In this document: positions 56,801 to 64,000 of the stretch, one piece after another | How positions within the stretch are numbered: the stretch's first letter is position 1 | Layout of the letters: each line of letters begins with the position of its first letter | Assembly (NCBI RefSeq): GCF_900108405.1 | Contig: NZ_FNXG01000003.1 | Coordinates: 7,501-71,500, forward strand | Origin: Paracoccus alkenifer | GTDB lineage: Bacteria > Pseudomonadota > Alphaproteobacteria > Rhodobacterales > Rhodobacteraceae | Length of the DNA: 64,000 nucleotides | Direction: 5' to 3' | The notes under the pieces: model-generated | The model's database searches: none | What the model saw: the letters and a program-made list of their open reading frames with translations, nothing else | Told to the model about the DNA's origin: nothing | Program-made: the position numbers and the translations under genes

Positions 56801-57985
56801 ATGTTCGGCAACCTCAAGCCTCAAGCCCCTGACAAGATCCTGGCCCTGATGGGCGAATTCCGCGCCGATCCGCGGCAGGGCAAGATCGACCTTGGCGTGG
56901 GCGTCTACAAGGATCCGACCGGGCTGACCCCGGTCATGCGCGCCGTCAAGGAAGCCGAGCGCCGCATCTGGGAAGCCGAGACCACCAAAAGCTACACCGC
57001 GCTGACGGGCGAGCCCGCCTATCTGGACGCCCTGTCCGCGATGGTTCTGGGCAGGACTCGCGACAGCGACCGCACCGCCATGCTGTCCACCGTCGGCGGC
57101 ACCGGCGCGATCCGGCAGGCGTTCGAGATGGCGCGGATGGGCAACCCCGACCTGACCGTGCATGTATCCGACCCGACCTGGCCGAACCATGTCTCGATGC
57201 TGAAATTCATGGGGCTGCCGTTCGTCGAATACCGCTATTTCGACAGCGCCACCCGCGGCGTCGATTTCGAGGGCATGAAGGAAGATCTCGCCCGCGCCAA
57301 AAAGGGTGATCTGGTGCTGCTGCATGGCTGCTGCCACAACCCGACCGGCGCCAACCTGACGCTGGAGCAGTGGGCCGAGGTGGTGGCGATCCTGGAACGC
57401 ACCGGCGCGGTGCCGCTGGTGGACCTGGCCTATCAGGGCTTTGGCGACGGGCTGGACGAGGATGCGGCCGGCACGCGGCTGGTGGTGTCCTCGCTGCCCG
57501 ATGCGCTGGTGGCGGCGTCCTGTTCCAAGAACTTCGGCATCTACCGCGAACGCGCCGGGCTGCTGATGGTGCAGGTGGCAGACCCCGCGCAGCGGGAATT
57601 GGCGCAGGGCGCGCTGGCGTTCCTGGGGCGGCAGACCTATTCCTTTCCGCCCGACCACGGCGCGCGGATCGTGCAGACCATCCTTGAGGATGCGGCGCTG
57701 GCCGCCGACTGGCGGGCCGAGCTGGAACAGGTGCGGCTGGGGATGCTGTCACTGCGCCAGCAGCTGGCGGCCGAGCTGCGCAGCCTGACCGGCAGCGACC
57801 GCTTTGACTTCATCGAGCTGCACCGCGGCATGTTCTCGCGCCTCGGCGCCACGCCCGAGCAGGTGCAGAAGATCAAGGACGACAACGCCATCTATCTGGT
57901 CGGCGATTCGCGGCTGAACATCGCCGGGCTGAACCGCGACAGCGTGCCGGTGCTGGCCCGCGCCATCGTCGAGGCCGGCGTCTAG
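56801..57985 (+). CDS. Aromatic amino acid aminotransferase
   Basis: A 394-residue PLP enzyme of the aspartate-aminotransferase fold. The start MFGNLKPQAPDKILALMG and most of the sequence follow the P. denitrificans aromatic aminotransferase, which I recall as a structurally characterised enzyme that accepts both aspartate and aromatic amino acids. The PLP lysine is in ASCSKNFGIYRERAG, and HGCCHNPTG and PTWPNHVSM line the active site. It follows sseA with no gap and is terminated at 58015-58054. Confidence 0.93.
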   Translation: MFGNLKPQAPDKILALMGEFRADPRQGKIDLGVGVYKDPTGLTPVMRAVKEAERRIWEAETTKSYTALTGEPAYLDALSAMVLGRTRDSDRTAMLSTVGGTGAIRQAFEMARMGNPDLTVHVSDPTWPNHVSMLKFMGLPFVEYRYFDSATRGVDFEGMKEDLARAKKGDLVLLHGCCHNPTGANLTLEQWAEVVAILERTGAVPLVDLAYQGFGDGLDEDAAGTRLVVSSLPDALVAASCSKNFGIYRERAGLLMVQVADPAQRELAQGALAFLGRQTYSFPPDHGARIVQTILEDAALAADWRAELEQVRLGMLSLRQQLAAELRSLTGSDRFDFIELHRGMFSRLGATPEQVQKIKDDNAIYLVGDSRLNIAGLNRDSVPVLARAIVEAGV

Positions 57986-58014
57986 CGGCTGAAAACATCA
58001 GGGCCGGGCTGGTC

Positions 58015-58054
58015 AGGGCCGGGTCGGGGCGATCCCCTGACCCGGCCCTTTTTC
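58015..58054 (+). terminator. Intrinsic terminator of the aromatic aminotransferase gene
   Basis: AGGGCCGGGTC-GGGG pairs with CCCC-T-GACCCGGCCCT around a 4-base loop (one bulge), followed by five T. Confidence 0.85.
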
Positions 58055-58084
58055 GGACGGTGGCCGCACGGTCTTGCAGACATG

Positions 58085-58131
58085 AAAAAGCCGGGGCTCG
58101 CTGGCATGTTGCGCGCGCGCCCCGGCTTTTT
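58085..58131. terminator. Bidirectional intrinsic terminator, mainly for DUF1127
   Basis: The arms AAAAAGCCGGGGC (58085-58097) and GCCCCGGCTTTTT (58119-58131) enclose a 21-base loop; both strands end in a T-run. It stands 20 bases from the DUF1127 stop on the minus strand. Confidence 0.85.
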
Positions 58132-58151
58132 ACTTTGGCGTTCAGCCGCGA

Positions 58152-58346
58152 TCAGATGCCGCGGGCCACGCGCTCGATTTCGCCCCGGGTCAGACCGATG
58201 TCGCTGAGTTCGCGATCGGTCAGACGCTCGAGTTCGTTGCGGGTCGCACGGACCTCGGCCCAGTGGCGCAGGGTCGCAGCGATGGTTTCGAAGATACCCG
58301 CGGGGCGCGTTGCCGGAATGGCGCGGATGGTATCGATGGCCGACAT
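58152..58346 (-). CDS. DUF1127 small protein
   Basis: A 64-residue arginine-rich protein. The C-terminal DUF1127 motif is RNELERLTDRELSDIGLTRGEIE, preceded by an amphipathic helix (FETIAATLRHWAEVRATR). In Rhodobacter sphaeroides the DUF1127 protein CcaF1 binds RNA and is linked to stress and sRNA processing; the same role here is inference. The leader holds a 6-bp GCCCGC/GCGGGC hairpin (58371-58388) about 25 bases before the ATG, and a good terminator follows. Confidence 0.9.
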   Translation of the reverse strand: MSAIDTIRAIPATRPAGIFETIAATLRHWAEVRATRNELERLTDRELSDIGLTRGEIERVARGI

Positions 58347-58631
58347 TGTATTGGACCTGTTCTTTTCAAAGCCCGCATTTCAGCGGGCGTGGTATGGAAG
58401 TGACTGTGATATAGGCAGGAATCCGGCGGGCGACTACGGACAGGGCCAGAATGCTGCTATGCAGCAAACGCATGACGCGGCCCGCTCACGGGCGGGTCGA
58501 GACGGCTCGCAACCGCGTGAGAGCTCGAAGATTCCATCGTTCGGGCGACTATACGCCGCGGAATATCCCGGCAAAGCCGCAAAACAAGACATGATCTGTC
58601 GCGCAAACTGCCCGAGGCAGGACAAGTGCGG

Positions 58632-59375
58632 TCACTTGTCGCGGGGCGGATTCCAGTCCCCCAACACCGCCTGCCACAGCGTCAACGCCGCCACAGCCGC
58701 CGAATCGGCGCGCAGAACCCTTGGCCCCAGGCTGATGCTGTGGACAAAATCAAGCCGGGCCAGCCGCTGCCGCTCGGCCTCTGACCAGCCGCCCTCGGGG
58801 CCGATCAGGATCGCCCATGGCCCGCGGGGCAGCGCCGCCAGCGCCTGCAAGGGCGGCGCGGCCCCCGCCAGCGCCTCGTCCGCCCACAGGATGCGGCGGG
58901 CGGGATCCCAGCCGGCAAGCAGCCGCGGCAGCGCCACCAGATCGGCGACGGGCGGCACAAAGGTGCCCCCGCATTGCTCGGCGGCCTCGACCGCATGGGC
59001 CTGCAACCGCTCGCGCGCGATGCGCTCGGTGTTGCTGTGGTCGGTCTGCACCGGCTGGATGCGCGAGGCGCCCAGCTCGGCGGCCTTTTCCACGATGAAA
59101 TCGGTTCGCGCCTTCTTGATCGGGGCGAACAGCAGCCAGACATCGGGCGGATCGACCTGCGGGGCGGTGGGGGCGATCAGACCCAGCTCTCCGCCGCGTT
59201 TGCCCAGCGATTGCAGGCGCGCGGACCATTCGCCGTCGCGGCCGTTGAACACCGCGATTTCCGCCCCGACAGGCTGGCGCATCACGCCGCCAAGGTAATG
59301 CGCCTGCGCCGCGTCCAGCGGCACGGGTTGTCCCGGGGCAAAGCCGTGATCTATGTAAAGCCTGATCTTTCCCAT
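58632..59375 (-). CDS. rsmE: 16S rRNA (uracil1498-N3)-methyltransferase RsmE
   Basis: A 247-residue SPOUT-fold methyltransferase acting on the 30S subunit. The trefoil-knot motifs ILIGPEGGWSEAE and SLGPRVLRADSAAVAAL are intact, with a PUA-like N-terminal domain (about 1-75). The start at 59375 (MGKIRLYIDHG) shares its CATG with a possible ubiA start on the other strand. The preceding minus-strand gene region ends in the DUF1127 gene 285 bases downstream. Confidence 0.93.
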   Translation of the reverse strand: MGKIRLYIDHGFAPGQPVPLDAAQAHYLGGVMRQPVGAEIAVFNGRDGEWSARLQSLGKRGGELGLIAPTAPQVDPPDVWLLFAPIKKARTDFIVEKAAELGASRIQPVQTDHSNTERIARERLQAHAVEAAEQCGGTFVPPVADLVALPRLLAGWDPARRILWADEALAGAAPPLQALAALPRGPWAILIGPEGGWSEAERQRLARLDFVHSISLGPRVLRADSAAVAALTLWQAVLGDWNPPRDK

Positions 59376-59388
59376 GCTGGCGGACCTT

Positions 59389-60372
59389 ATGCAGCCTGAC
59401 GATCCCATGCCACCGGTTACGCCATCCGCCCCCGGTGGAACAGCCATGGTCGCGGATGCGCCCGGCGGCAACTGGGTGGACCGCCATGCACCCGCCGCAT
59501 GGCGCCCGTGGCTGCGGCTGAGCCGCGCCGACCGCCCCATCGGCACCTGGCTGCTGCTGCTGCCCTGCTGGTGGGGAACGGGGCTGGCGATGATCGCCGA
59601 CCGGCCGCGCTGGGTGGATCTGTGGCTGGTGATCGCCTGCGGCATCGGCGCGCTGGTGATGCGCGGCGCCGGCTGCACCTGGAACGACATCACCGACCGC
59701 GACATCGACGCCTCGGTGGCGCGGACCCGCTCGCGCCCGCTGCCGTCCGGCCAGGTGACGCTGCGGGGCACCTATCTGTGGCTGGCGGCGCAGCTGGCAG
59801 TGGGGGGGCTGATCCTGCTGACCATGAACGGGGCGGCGATCGCGCTGGGGTTTGCCTCGCTGGGGCTGGTGGCGATCTATCCCTTTGCCAAGCGCTTCAC
59901 CTGGTGGCCGCAGGTGTTTCTGGGGCTGGCCTTCAACTGGGGGGTGCTGCTGGCCTTTGCCGCGCATGGCGGCACGCTGCACCCGGCGCCGCTTTTGGCC
60001 TATGCGGCCGGGATCCTGTGGACGCTGCATTACGACACCATCTATGCCCATCAGGACGCCGAGGACGACGCCCTGATCGGGGTGAAGTCCACCGCGCGGC
60101 TGTTCGGCAAGGACAGCCCGCGCTGGCTGCTGGGCTTTGCCGCCGGTTCCGTGCTGCTGCTGGCGGCGGCGGTCGCGGCAACCCGGCCCTCGGGGGTGCA
60201 GGCGGTGCTGGCGATGCTGGGGGTCGCGGGGTTCGCGGCGCATCTGCTGTGGCAGCTGCGCCGGTTCGACCAGGACGACAGCGCGTCCTGCCTGCGGCTG
60301 TTTCGCGCGAACCGCGATGCGGGGATGATCGTGGCGGGGGCGTTGCTGCTGGCGGGGCTCGCCCAGGTTTGA
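59389..60372 (+). CDS. ubiA: 4-hydroxybenzoate polyprenyltransferase UbiA
   Basis: A 327-residue inner-membrane prenyltransferase of the ubiquinone pathway with about eight helices. The diphosphate-binding motifs are GCTWNDITDRDIDAS and YAHQDAEDDALIGVKST. The true start is uncertain: 59374 (overlapping rsmE), 59389, 59407 and 59446 are all in frame; only the core from NWVDRHAPA is conserved. The gene is followed after 63 bases by an OmpA-family gene. Confidence 0.93.
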   Translation: MQPDDPMPPVTPSAPGGTAMVADAPGGNWVDRHAPAAWRPWLRLSRADRPIGTWLLLLPCWWGTGLAMIADRPRWVDLWLVIACGIGALVMRGAGCTWNDITDRDIDASVARTRSRPLPSGQVTLRGTYLWLAAQLAVGGLILLTMNGAAIALGFASLGLVAIYPFAKRFTWWPQVFLGLAFNWGVLLAFAAHGGTLHPAPLLAYAAGILWTLHYDTIYAHQDAEDDALIGVKSTARLFGKDSPRWLLGFAAGSVLLLAAAVAATRPSGVQAVLAMLGVAGFAAHLLWQLRRFDQDDSASCLRLFRANRDAGMIVAGALLLAGLAQV

Positions 60373-60435
60373 TTGCGGCGCGGTCCGGGCGTCCCCATCT
60401 GGGGCAGGACGGCTGACAACAAGGAAATTCCCGAT

Positions 60436-62853
60436 ATGGCCGAAACCAGGCGAAACGCGCCCCCTTCTCCCCGCCGCTGGCGGTCCCGGCTGGTGGGGCT
60501 GGCGCTGCTGGCGGCCGCCGGGGGCGGCGCGCTGGCCGCAGGGCAATGGGCCTCGACCCACATCGAATCCCGTCTGGATGCCGAGGTCCGGGCCGAGCTG
60601 GCCGCCCAGTCGCTGGGCTGGGCGCGCATCGCGACCGACGGGCTGAATGTGCGGCTGACCGGCACCGCCCCCGATGAGATCCAGCATTTGCGCGCCGTGG
60701 CTGCCGCCTCGGGCGCGGCAGCCGGCGTCACCGGGCTGGCGCGGGTCAGCGACGACATCAGCGCCGCCACCCAGGCCGAGATCGCGCCCCCGCCGTTCCG
60801 GCTGGAAATCCTGCGCAACGAACACGGCACCTCGGTGATCGGGCTGGCGCCCCGCGCGATGCAGCGCCGCCCGGTGCTGGACCGGCTGGGCCGCGCCGCC
60901 GGGCCTTCGCGGCTGACCGACCTGCTGGAACTGGCCGACCACCCCGCCCCCGCGCATTGGGACGAGGCCGTCGCTTTTGCCGTAGCCGCAGCCGAGCAGA
61001 TGCCCCGCGCCAAGATCTCGGTCACGCCGGGACGGGTGGAAATCACCGCCGTGACCAATGGCGAGGCCGAAAAGACCCGGCTGGAACAGGCGTTGTCGCT
61101 GTCGCTGCCGGCCGGCGTGGTGCTGGTCACCGGCATCAGCGCCCCGCGCCCGGTGATTGCGCCCTTTGCGCTGGAAATCCGACGCGACGCCGACGGCACC
61201 ATCCTTGACCGCTGTTCCGCCGACACCATCCCCACCCGCGACGCCATCCTTTCGGCCGCGGCAAACGCGGGGGTCGAGGGCACGCCGGAATGCGAGGTCG
61301 GGCTGGGCGCGCCGTCTCCGCAATGGCCGGTGGTCGCCATCGCGGGGATCGAGGCGCTGGACGCCCTGCCCGCCGGCCGGCTGACCATCACCGATTCACA
61401 GGTGGTGCTGGATGCGCCCGCGCAGGCGCGCGACGCCTATCCCGCCGCCCGCGACCGGCTGGCGCAGGCGCTGCCGCGCAGCTTCGTGCTGACCGCGACG
61501 CTGGCCCCGCCCGACGCGGACGAGGCTGACTGGGAAGGGGGCGGGGACGAGGACGGGGACGGGCCGCTGCGGCTGGTCGTCGGCACCGGCCCGCAAGGGG
61601 TGTCGCTGCACGGCGCGGTGCCGGACGAACGCATGGGCGCGGCGCTGGCAAGCCTTGCCGCCGCGCGCCTTGGCCCGGCGCAATCCCCGGCGCTGGTGCT
61701 GCGCGACGACCTGCCCGCAGGCTGGGCCGCCCGCGGCATGGCCGCGATCGAGGCGCTGGACGTGCTGGACCACGGCACCGCCACGGTGACCCCGGCGCTG
61801 ATCGCGCTGCGCGGCACCACCGGCGACCCTGCGGCCAGCGACGAAATCGCCCGCAGGCTGGGCGCGCGGCTGGGCACCGGCGCCGCCTATGAGCTGGCGC
61901 TGCGCTACGACCCGCGGCTGGACCCCGCACTGGGCCTGCCCAGCGGGCAGCAATGCGTGGACGCGCTGAACACCGCCATGCAGCAGGCCGAAATCGGGTT
62001 CGAGCCGAACCGCGCCACTCTGGCCGGCGAGGTCGCCCCCAGCATCGAATCGCTGACCGCCCAGATGGAAAACTGCACCGTCTTTCGGATCGAGGTCGGC
62101 GGCCACACCGATTCGCAGGGCTCGGCCGATTTCAACCGCAAGCTGTCGGCCGACCGCGCCCGGGCGGTGATCGCAGCGCTGGCCGAGGCGGGGGCCGACA
62201 CCGCGCATCTGACCGCCGTCGGCCACGGCGCCGACCGGCCCGTCGCCTCGAACGCGACGCCCGAGGGTCGCGAAGCCAACCGCCGCATCGAGTTCCGCCT
62301 GCTCTCGCCCGAGCCGGTCACGGCCGAGCCGCCCGCGCAGGTCACCACCCGCGGCGTGACGGTCGCCCAGCCCGCGACGGACGCCAAGCCGGGCGAGGTC
62401 GCGGGCGACACCGCCGGCGCCAAGGACGTTGCAGCCGATACGACGGACACGGCTGAGCAGGATGCCGCCCCCGGCGATGCCGCGAACCAAGGGGACGACA
62501 CAGCCGCAGAGGGCAGTGGCAATGCCGCCGGCAAAGCAACAGCGGCGCCCGACAACGCAGCGGCCCCGGATACAGCGGACGACACAACCGCGCAAAGCGC
62601 AGCCAGCCTCGCCGGGGAACCCGATAGCGCAGCCGAGGCCGCTTCTGGAACGGGCGACCCCGCCGCCGAGGGTTCTGCAACGATGCAGGCCGTCGCTGCC
62701 AAGGACGGCGCTGCGGCGGCCGCAGAGGCTGCCTCGGCCGAGGATGATTCGCCCGCGGATGCCCCTGCGCCGGACGCCTCCGGCCCGCAGGGCGCGGCCG
62801 CGGCAGGCACCTCTCCTCCGCCCCCGCCTCCGCCCCCGCGACCCTCGCGCTGA
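60436..62853 (+). CDS. OmpA-family protein with BON-like repeats and a long low-complexity tail
   Basis: An 805-residue protein. An N-terminal membrane anchor or uncleaved signal (RLVGLALLAAAGGGALAAGQWA, residues 18-39) is followed by BON-like beta-alpha modules (ARIATDGLNVRLTGTAPDEI, and two more about 200-450) and an OmpA C-terminal domain (about 500-625) with HTDSQGSADFNRKLSADRA and the peptidoglycan-binding NRRIEFRL. The last 180 residues are Ala/Asp/Glu/Pro-rich, ending in a polyproline stretch. AAGGA is ten bases before the ATG at 60436. It probably ties the inner membrane or its complex to the cell wall. Confidence 0.85.
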   Translation: MAETRRNAPPSPRRWRSRLVGLALLAAAGGGALAAGQWASTHIESRLDAEVRAELAAQSLGWARIATDGLNVRLTGTAPDEIQHLRAVAAASGAAAGVTGLARVSDDISAATQAEIAPPPFRLEILRNEHGTSVIGLAPRAMQRRPVLDRLGRAAGPSRLTDLLELADHPAPAHWDEAVAFAVAAAEQMPRAKISVTPGRVEITAVTNGEAEKTRLEQALSLSLPAGVVLVTGISAPRPVIAPFALEIRRDADGTILDRCSADTIPTRDAILSAAANAGVEGTPECEVGLGAPSPQWPVVAIAGIEALDALPAGRLTITDSQVVLDAPAQARDAYPAARDRLAQALPRSFVLTATLAPPDADEADWEGGGDEDGDGPLRLVVGTGPQGVSLHGAVPDERMGAALASLAAARLGPAQSPALVLRDDLPAGWAARGMAAIEALDVLDHGTATVTPALIALRGTTGDPAASDEIARRLGARLGTGAAYELALRYDPRLDPALGLPSGQQCVDALNTAMQQAEIGFEPNRATLAGEVAPSIESLTAQMENCTVFRIEVGGHTDSQGSADFNRKLSADRARAVIAALAEAGADTAHLTAVGHGADRPVASNATPEGREANRRIEFRLLSPEPVTAEPPAQVTTRGVTVAQPATDAKPGEVAGDTAGAKDVAADTTDTAEQDAAPGDAANQGDDTAAEGSGNAAGKATAAPDNAAAPDTADDTTAQSAASLAGEPDSAAEAASGTGDPAAEGSATMQAVAAKDGAAAAAEAASAEDDSPADAPAPDASGPQGAAAAGTSPPPPPPPPRPSR

Positions 62854-63005
62854 CATTGGTTCTGCACGGCGCGATGAACAGCGGGGCAGGATCACGCGCC
62901 ACGCCCTCCGGCAGCTCGCCTGCGGGTCGGCGGGGGCTTGCCGCAAGGGCCGGCGGCAGGTTCTTGCCTCTCGCCCGCGCGGCGGATGCGGCGTAAGCTC
63001 GGCCC

Positions 63006-63326
63006 ATGAACCAGACCGAGTTGATGATCGCCATTGGCGGCGGGTTGTTCGCCGCGTTCCTGTTGGGCTGGCTTGCGGGCTGGCTGACGCTGCGCGCGGC
63101 CGAGGAACCCGTCCCCGCCCCGCCGCCCGGCGCCGCCGCCGAGTTCCCCGAACCGCCTCGGCCGGCGGCGGATTCGCACGCGCAAGACGACATGGCGGCG
63201 CGGCTGGTCGATGCCCGCGACGCGGCGTTCCGCGCGCAGGACGAATTGCGCCTGGCCCAGATCGAGATCGAAGAGCTGCGCAGCTATATCGAGCGCAAGC
63301 TGGCGCCATCGGCAAACAGCGGCTGA
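63006..63326 (+). CDS. Small single-pass membrane protein
   Basis: A 106-residue protein with one N-terminal membrane helix (LMIAIGGGLFAAFLLGWLAGWL, residues 6-27), a Pro/Glu linker and a C-terminal coiled coil (about 62-100, AQDELRLAQIEIEELRSYIERK). I do not recognise a family beyond membrane-anchored coiled-coil proteins. It is 152 bases downstream of the OmpA-family gene on the same strand. Confidence 0.75.
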   Translation: MNQTELMIAIGGGLFAAFLLGWLAGWLTLRAAEEPVPAPPPGAAAEFPEPPRPAADSHAQDDMAARLVDARDAAFRAQDELRLAQIEIEELRSYIERKLAPSANSG

Positions 63327-63364
63327 GCGGGCCCGGGCTGAGCGGGCGGAACGGGGGGCTGAAT

Positions 63365-64000
63365 TCAGCCCGTGGCCGGACGCCCGACGACCAGCGTCGC
63401 CCATTCCCCCAGATCATCGCGGCGCACCAGCGGGACGCCCGCGGCCTGATAGGCGGCGGCCACATCGTCGGCCTGTGCCGTCAGGATCCCCGACAGGATC
63501 GCCCGCCCGCCCGGCGCCAGATGGCGCACCATGTCAGGCGCCAGCTCGATCAGCGGCTGCTTGAGGATATTGGCAAAGATCAGCTCATACGGCCCCGCGT
63601 CATGCAGCAGCGGGTGCGAAAACCCCTCGGCCATGACGCATTCGACGCGGCCGTCCAGCCCGTTGGCCAGCACGTTCGCCTGTGCGGTCTCGACCGCCAC
63701 CGGGTCGATGTCGGACGCGACGACCACCCCCGGCAGCACCCGCGCCGCCGCCATCGCCAGCACCGCGGTGCCGCAGCCGATGTCGGCCACGCGCAGCGGA
63801 GCCTCGCCCGCCGTCAGCATCCGGTCCAGCGCCAGCAGGCAGCCGCGGGTGGTGTCGTGGTGGCCGGTGCCGAATGCCATCGCGGCCTCGATACACAGCG
63901 ATTCGGCGCCCTCGGGGACGCGGTGGGCGTCATGGGCGCCGTGGACAAAGAACCGGCCGGCCTCGACCGGGGTCAGTTCGCGGCGGACATGGGCCACCCA
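63365..64000 (-). CDS. prmA: Ribosomal protein L11 methyltransferase PrmA, N-terminus outside the window
   Basis: The last 211 codons of a SAM-dependent methyltransferase that trimethylates ribosomal protein L11; the gene continues past position 64000. Motifs are MAFGTGHHDTTRGCLLAL, the SAM loop DIGCGTAVLAMAAA, ASDIDPVAV and FANILKQPL. The internal GTG near 63997 is a Val codon in WVAHVRRELTPVEAGRF, not a start. The small membrane protein gene faces it convergently. Confidence 0.95.
   Translation of the reverse strand, partial: WVAHVRRELTPVEAGRFFVHGAHDAHRVPEGAESLCIEAAMAFGTGHHDTTRGCLLALDRMLTAGEAPLRVADIGCGTAVLAMAAARVLPGVVVASDIDPVAVETAQANVLANGLDGRVECVMAEGFSHPLLHDAGPYELIFANILKQPLIELAPDMVRHLAPGGRAILSGILTAQADDVAAAYQAAGVPLVRRDDLGEWATLVVGRPATG

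Noticed and set aside
59374-59389. ubiA start at 59374 overlapping the divergent rsmE start.
   Set aside because: Possible, but divergent genes would share start codons with no room for ribosome sites; later in-frame ATGs are adequate.

Overview
The window is about 64 kb of GC-rich (roughly two thirds G+C) alphaproteobacterial chromosome, almost certainly from the Rhodobacteraceae and probably Paracoccus or a close relative. The evidence is an RNase E with a long acidic/basic insertion in its S1 domain and a C-terminal GWW tail, an IscR with a single cysteine, short conserved Rhodobacterales proteins (DUF2794, DUF1127, DUF2478), and an aromatic aminotransferase that I recall as very close to the characterised Paracoccus denitrificans enzyme. 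No rRNA, tRNA, CRISPR array, IS element or prophage was seen; this is mostly core genome with a few accessory spots.

Layout. 1-5 kb: end of a probable thioesterase, a crotonase-fold protein without the catalytic glutamates, CcdA and RNase E. 5-12.5 kb (all minus): a lipoprotein, the DctB/DctD two-component pair, PurQ, a small DMT transporter, isocitrate dehydrogenase and an alpha/beta hydrolase. 12.7-15 kb: an orphan IscR, a CAP-domain lipoprotein, a small basic protein and an atypical SDR. 15.1-22.1 kb: a regulatory locus in which a LuxR-type response regulator, a FIST sensor protein, a hybrid histidine kinase and two exported proteins of unknown function form one tightly coupled minus-strand operon, divergent from a three-gene NitT/TauT-type ABC importer. 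22-31.7 kb: 3-hydroxybutyrate dehydrogenase, a candidate small RNA gene, a YejA-like peptide-binding protein, small proteins (including an I78 protease-inhibitor pair), BioB, GyrB and an outer-membrane beta-barrel. 31.7-39.4 kb: transporters, MobA, DUF2478, a TusA-like protein, a crotonase/hydrolase pair, rhomboid protease, and the two halves of MnmC as separate divergent genes. 39.4-47.3 kb: ValS, an Lrp regulator divergent from ornithine decarboxylase, a DUF2235 protein, and the MetF/MetR pair with a MetR-like box between them. 47.3-48.3 kb: a strikingly AT-rich GT25 glycosyltransferase, the clearest acquired gene here. 48.4-64 kb: inositol monophosphatase, lytic transglycosylase, DapA, SMR transporter, HisC-like aminotransferase, SmpB, mercaptopyruvate sulfurtransferase, aromatic aminotransferase, a DUF1127 protein, RsmE, UbiA, an OmpA-family protein and the C-terminal part of PrmA.

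The most interesting non-gene signals are: (1) a probable approximately 76-nt small RNA on the minus strand at 23003-23078 with its own promoter and a strong terminator; (2) a dispersed repeat family built on a GC hairpin plus a GGGATATTTGG/GGGTATTTGG core, seen at six loci, two of them as facing pairs, and one of them inside a hydrolase coding sequence; (3) a 27-bp perfect inverted repeat (REPIN-like) at 53957-54032; and (4) two convergent gene pairs whose stop codons are the same CTAG palindrome.
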